This document shows, in pieces, positions 6,590 to 7,381 of a DNA stretch of 7,381 nt. A program made the position numbers and the translations under genes. A model generated the notes under the pieces. The model had not been told where the DNA came from. It did no database searches and saw only the letters and a program-made list of their open reading frames with translations. This DNA is from Chloroflexota bacterium. GTDB taxonomy: Bacteria; Chloroflexota; Anaerolineae; 4572-78. The stretch spans positions 1 through 7,381 of the forward strand of contig JAJRUC010000455.1 of assembly GCA_024278015.1 (NCBI GenBank). The letters are read 5' to 3'. Position 1 is the first letter of the stretch, and the number at the start of each line of letters is the position of its first letter.

Positions 6590-6595
6590 TAAATT

Positions 6596-7144
6596 CTACA
6601 CTTCCAACCGTTCCTTGAACGGCAAAAAGGTCATGAAATCGGCGTGATGGACGATGTACGCTTCGGTGGTGCGTTTGATGAGGTCGCCCTCGGCGGCGTG
6701 GGTGGCGATGATGTGCGTCACTGCGGGGGGGATGCCACATTCTTCCGCCAGCGATACGCCGGAAAAGGGATGGCGCACATATTTGCCATACGCCCCCTGC
6801 ACCGATTCGCCCGTTTCGTCCAGCTCATATTCCAGCAGTTTGCCCACATCGCACAGAATCGCCCCGGCGACGACGACATCCAAATTGACGGGTAAATCAT
6901 CCCCAAAAAAGTGTTGCATTTTCAACGCGGCTGCCTTCGCCACGTGAACCACGGCGCGTTTGTGCGCCATAAAACTGACGCGCATATCGGGTCCCGCCTT
7001 CAGTGTGAAGGGGATGCGGTGCAAATCTTCCGCCGAAAGGACGCTCCGTTCCAGCGCCAACTGCCACACCCGCGCGGTCTTCTCGCGCAGGTCGGTATCT
7101 TCAATCCAGGCGAGTTCTTCGCCCCAAAGAGATTGTACGGTCAT
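6596..7144 (-). CDS. HD-superfamily protein with a Cys-Asp variant dyad
   Basis: The 182-residue cytoplasmic protein has the HD-domain ligand pattern: His67 (in AVVHVAKAAAL), then AILCDVGKLLEYE (95-107), His125 (in RHPFSG), His149 (in ATHA) and Asp169 (in HHADF). HD proteins are mostly metal-dependent phosphohydrolases. The defining His-Asp dyad is Cys98-Asp99 here; the codon is TGC, two base changes from a His codon, so a single-base error does not explain it. Other ligand positions look intact, including candidates for a second metal. The substrate is unknown. The start is the ATG at 7142-7144, preceded by AAAGGA at 5 nt. An upstream TTG at 7208-7210 would add 22 residues translated from the spacer repeat and is rejected. 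It lies between the dehydrogenase and the hydro-lyases, suggesting a supporting or regulatory role in that pathway. Confidence 0.82.
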   Translation of the reverse strand: MTVQSLWGEELAWIEDTDLREKTARVWQLALERSVLSAEDLHRIPFTLKAGPDMRVSFMAHKRAVVHVAKAAALKMQHFFGDDLPVNLDVVVAGAILCDVGKLLEYELDETGESVQGAYGKYVRHPFSGVSLAEECGIPPAVTHIIATHAAEGDLIKRTTEAYIVHHADFMTFLPFKERLEV

Positions 7145-7149
7145 TTTGT

Positions 7150-7155
7150 TCCTTT
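7150..7155 (-). promoter_or_regulatory. Shine-Dalgarno site fixing the HD gene start
   Basis: AAAGGA lies 5 nt before the ATG at 7142-7144. It decides against the longer TTG-initiated frame, whose added residues come from the spacer repeat. Confidence 0.75.
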
Positions 7156-7166
7156 CACCCTTTCCC

Positions 7167-7228
7167 TGTCCCTCTCCCCCAAGGGAGAGGGAACGCCCTC
7201 CCCTTTTCAAGGGGAGGGTTGGGAGGGG
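7167..7228. repeat. Two-hairpin G-rich spacer repeat, copy 2
   Basis: The plus strand starts TGTCCCTCTCCC. Hairpin 1 is CCCTCTCCC-CCAA-GGGAGAGGG (7170-7191, 9-bp perfect stem). Hairpin 2 is CCCTCCCCTT-TTC-AAGGGGAGGG (7196-7218, 10-bp stem), followed by TTGGGAGGGG. Positions 7211-7228 hold four G runs with 1-2 nt loops, a G-quadruplex pattern. It fills most of the gap between the dehydrogenase stop and the HD gene ribosome-binding site, in the same orientation as copy 1. A transcript hairpin of this strength could attenuate or stabilise, but there is no U run for intrinsic termination. Confidence 0.85.
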
Positions 7229-7230
7229 AT

Positions 7231-7381
7231 TTAAAACTTCTCAATAATCGCGTCCGCCATTTGTGATGTTGAAGCCGCGCCTTTTTCCACCACATCGGGG
7301 GCGCCGCGCAATTTCATCATATCGTAGGTACGCACTTTCCCCTCGGCGATGATGGCGGCGACGGCGGCGCGGATACGCCCG
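7231..7381 (-). CDS. C-terminus of an isocitrate/isopropylmalate dehydrogenase family protein (partial)
   Basis: Only the last 49 residues are in the window; the gene runs off the right edge and ends with TAA at 7231-7233. The tail contains GKVRTYDMMKL, then GAPDVVEKGAASTSQ and MADAIIEKF. This matches the C-terminal region of NAD(P)-dependent beta-decarboxylating dehydrogenases (isocitrate, isopropylmalate, homoisocitrate, tartrate types), where a VRTYD segment and an S/T-x-x-M-A/T-D-A-I-I ending are usual. These enzymes oxidise and decarboxylate the 2-hydroxy acid made by an aconitase-type isomerase, which fits the two hydro-lyases downstream. The substrate-determining residues lie outside the window. 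I lean towards an isocitrate or related acid, but isopropylmalate is not excluded. Confidence 0.8.
   Translation of the reverse strand, partial: GRIRAAVAAIIAEGKVRTYDMMKLRGAPDVVEKGAASTSQMADAIIEKF

Noticed and set aside
7145..7210. N-terminal extension of the HD protein from a TTG
   Set aside because: The added 22 residues are Gly/Arg/Lys-rich translation of the spacer repeat, and a good ribosome-binding site fits the ATG at 7142-7144.
6527..7228. CRISPR array
   Set aside because: Only two repeat-like units exist, 640 nt apart with a gene between them, and they are internally hairpinned spacer elements.
1..7381. tRNA, rRNA, insertion sequence or prophage genes
   Set aside because: No cloverleaf, rRNA segment, transposase or integrase motif was seen on either strand.

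Overview
Every supportable gene in this window lies on the minus strand, so the window reads right to left as one gene train. The coding DNA is GC-rich, while the 84-321 spacer is AT-rich. Two spacers carry the hairpin-rich GGGGAGGGTTGGGG-type repeats that I associate with Chloroflexota and some other environmental bacteria. My guess is a Chloroflexota (Anaerolineae-like) bacterium. That rests on repeat style and gene types, not on any marker gene, so it is only moderately secure.

Layout in transcription order: (1) the last 49 residues of an isocitrate/isopropylmalate dehydrogenase family protein (7231-7381, cut by the window edge); (2) spacer repeat copy 2; (3) an HD-superfamily metal-dependent hydrolase-like protein whose HD dyad reads Cys-Asp (6596-7144); (4) spacer repeat copy 1; (5) a divergent fused large+small subunit aconitase/3-isopropylmalate dehydratase-type hydro-lyase, called B here (4703-6514); (6) a second, more canonical fused hydro-lyase, called A (2859-4640); (7) modA, modB and modC, a molybdate/tungstate ABC transporter packed with gaps or overlaps of at most 5 nt (322-2853); (8) a 238-nt AT-rich spacer with a good sigma70-type promoter and an overlapping palindrome; (9) the first 27 codons of an unidentified lipoprotein (1-83).

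The dehydrogenase and the two hydro-lyases are the enzyme types that isomerise a 2-hydroxy acid and then oxidatively decarboxylate it. That chemistry is shared by the citrate-to-2-oxoglutarate branch of the TCA cycle, leucine synthesis, and the citramalate and homocitrate 2-oxoacid-elongation routes. Two fused paralogs with different active-site and specificity-loop residues in tandem are unusual. They suggest either separate dehydration and hydration steps or an extra substrate. The true substrates cannot be read from this window, and no synthase gene is visible. The modABC genes follow hydro-lyase A after 5 nt and are probably co-transcribed with it, tying metal-oxyanion uptake to the same transcript.

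The most interesting points are the divergent hydro-lyase B, the Cys-Asp HD protein embedded with the carboxylic-acid enzymes, the paired two-hairpin/G-quadruplex repeats directly upstream of two ribosome-binding sites, and the promoter/palindrome arrangement before the lipoprotein gene.
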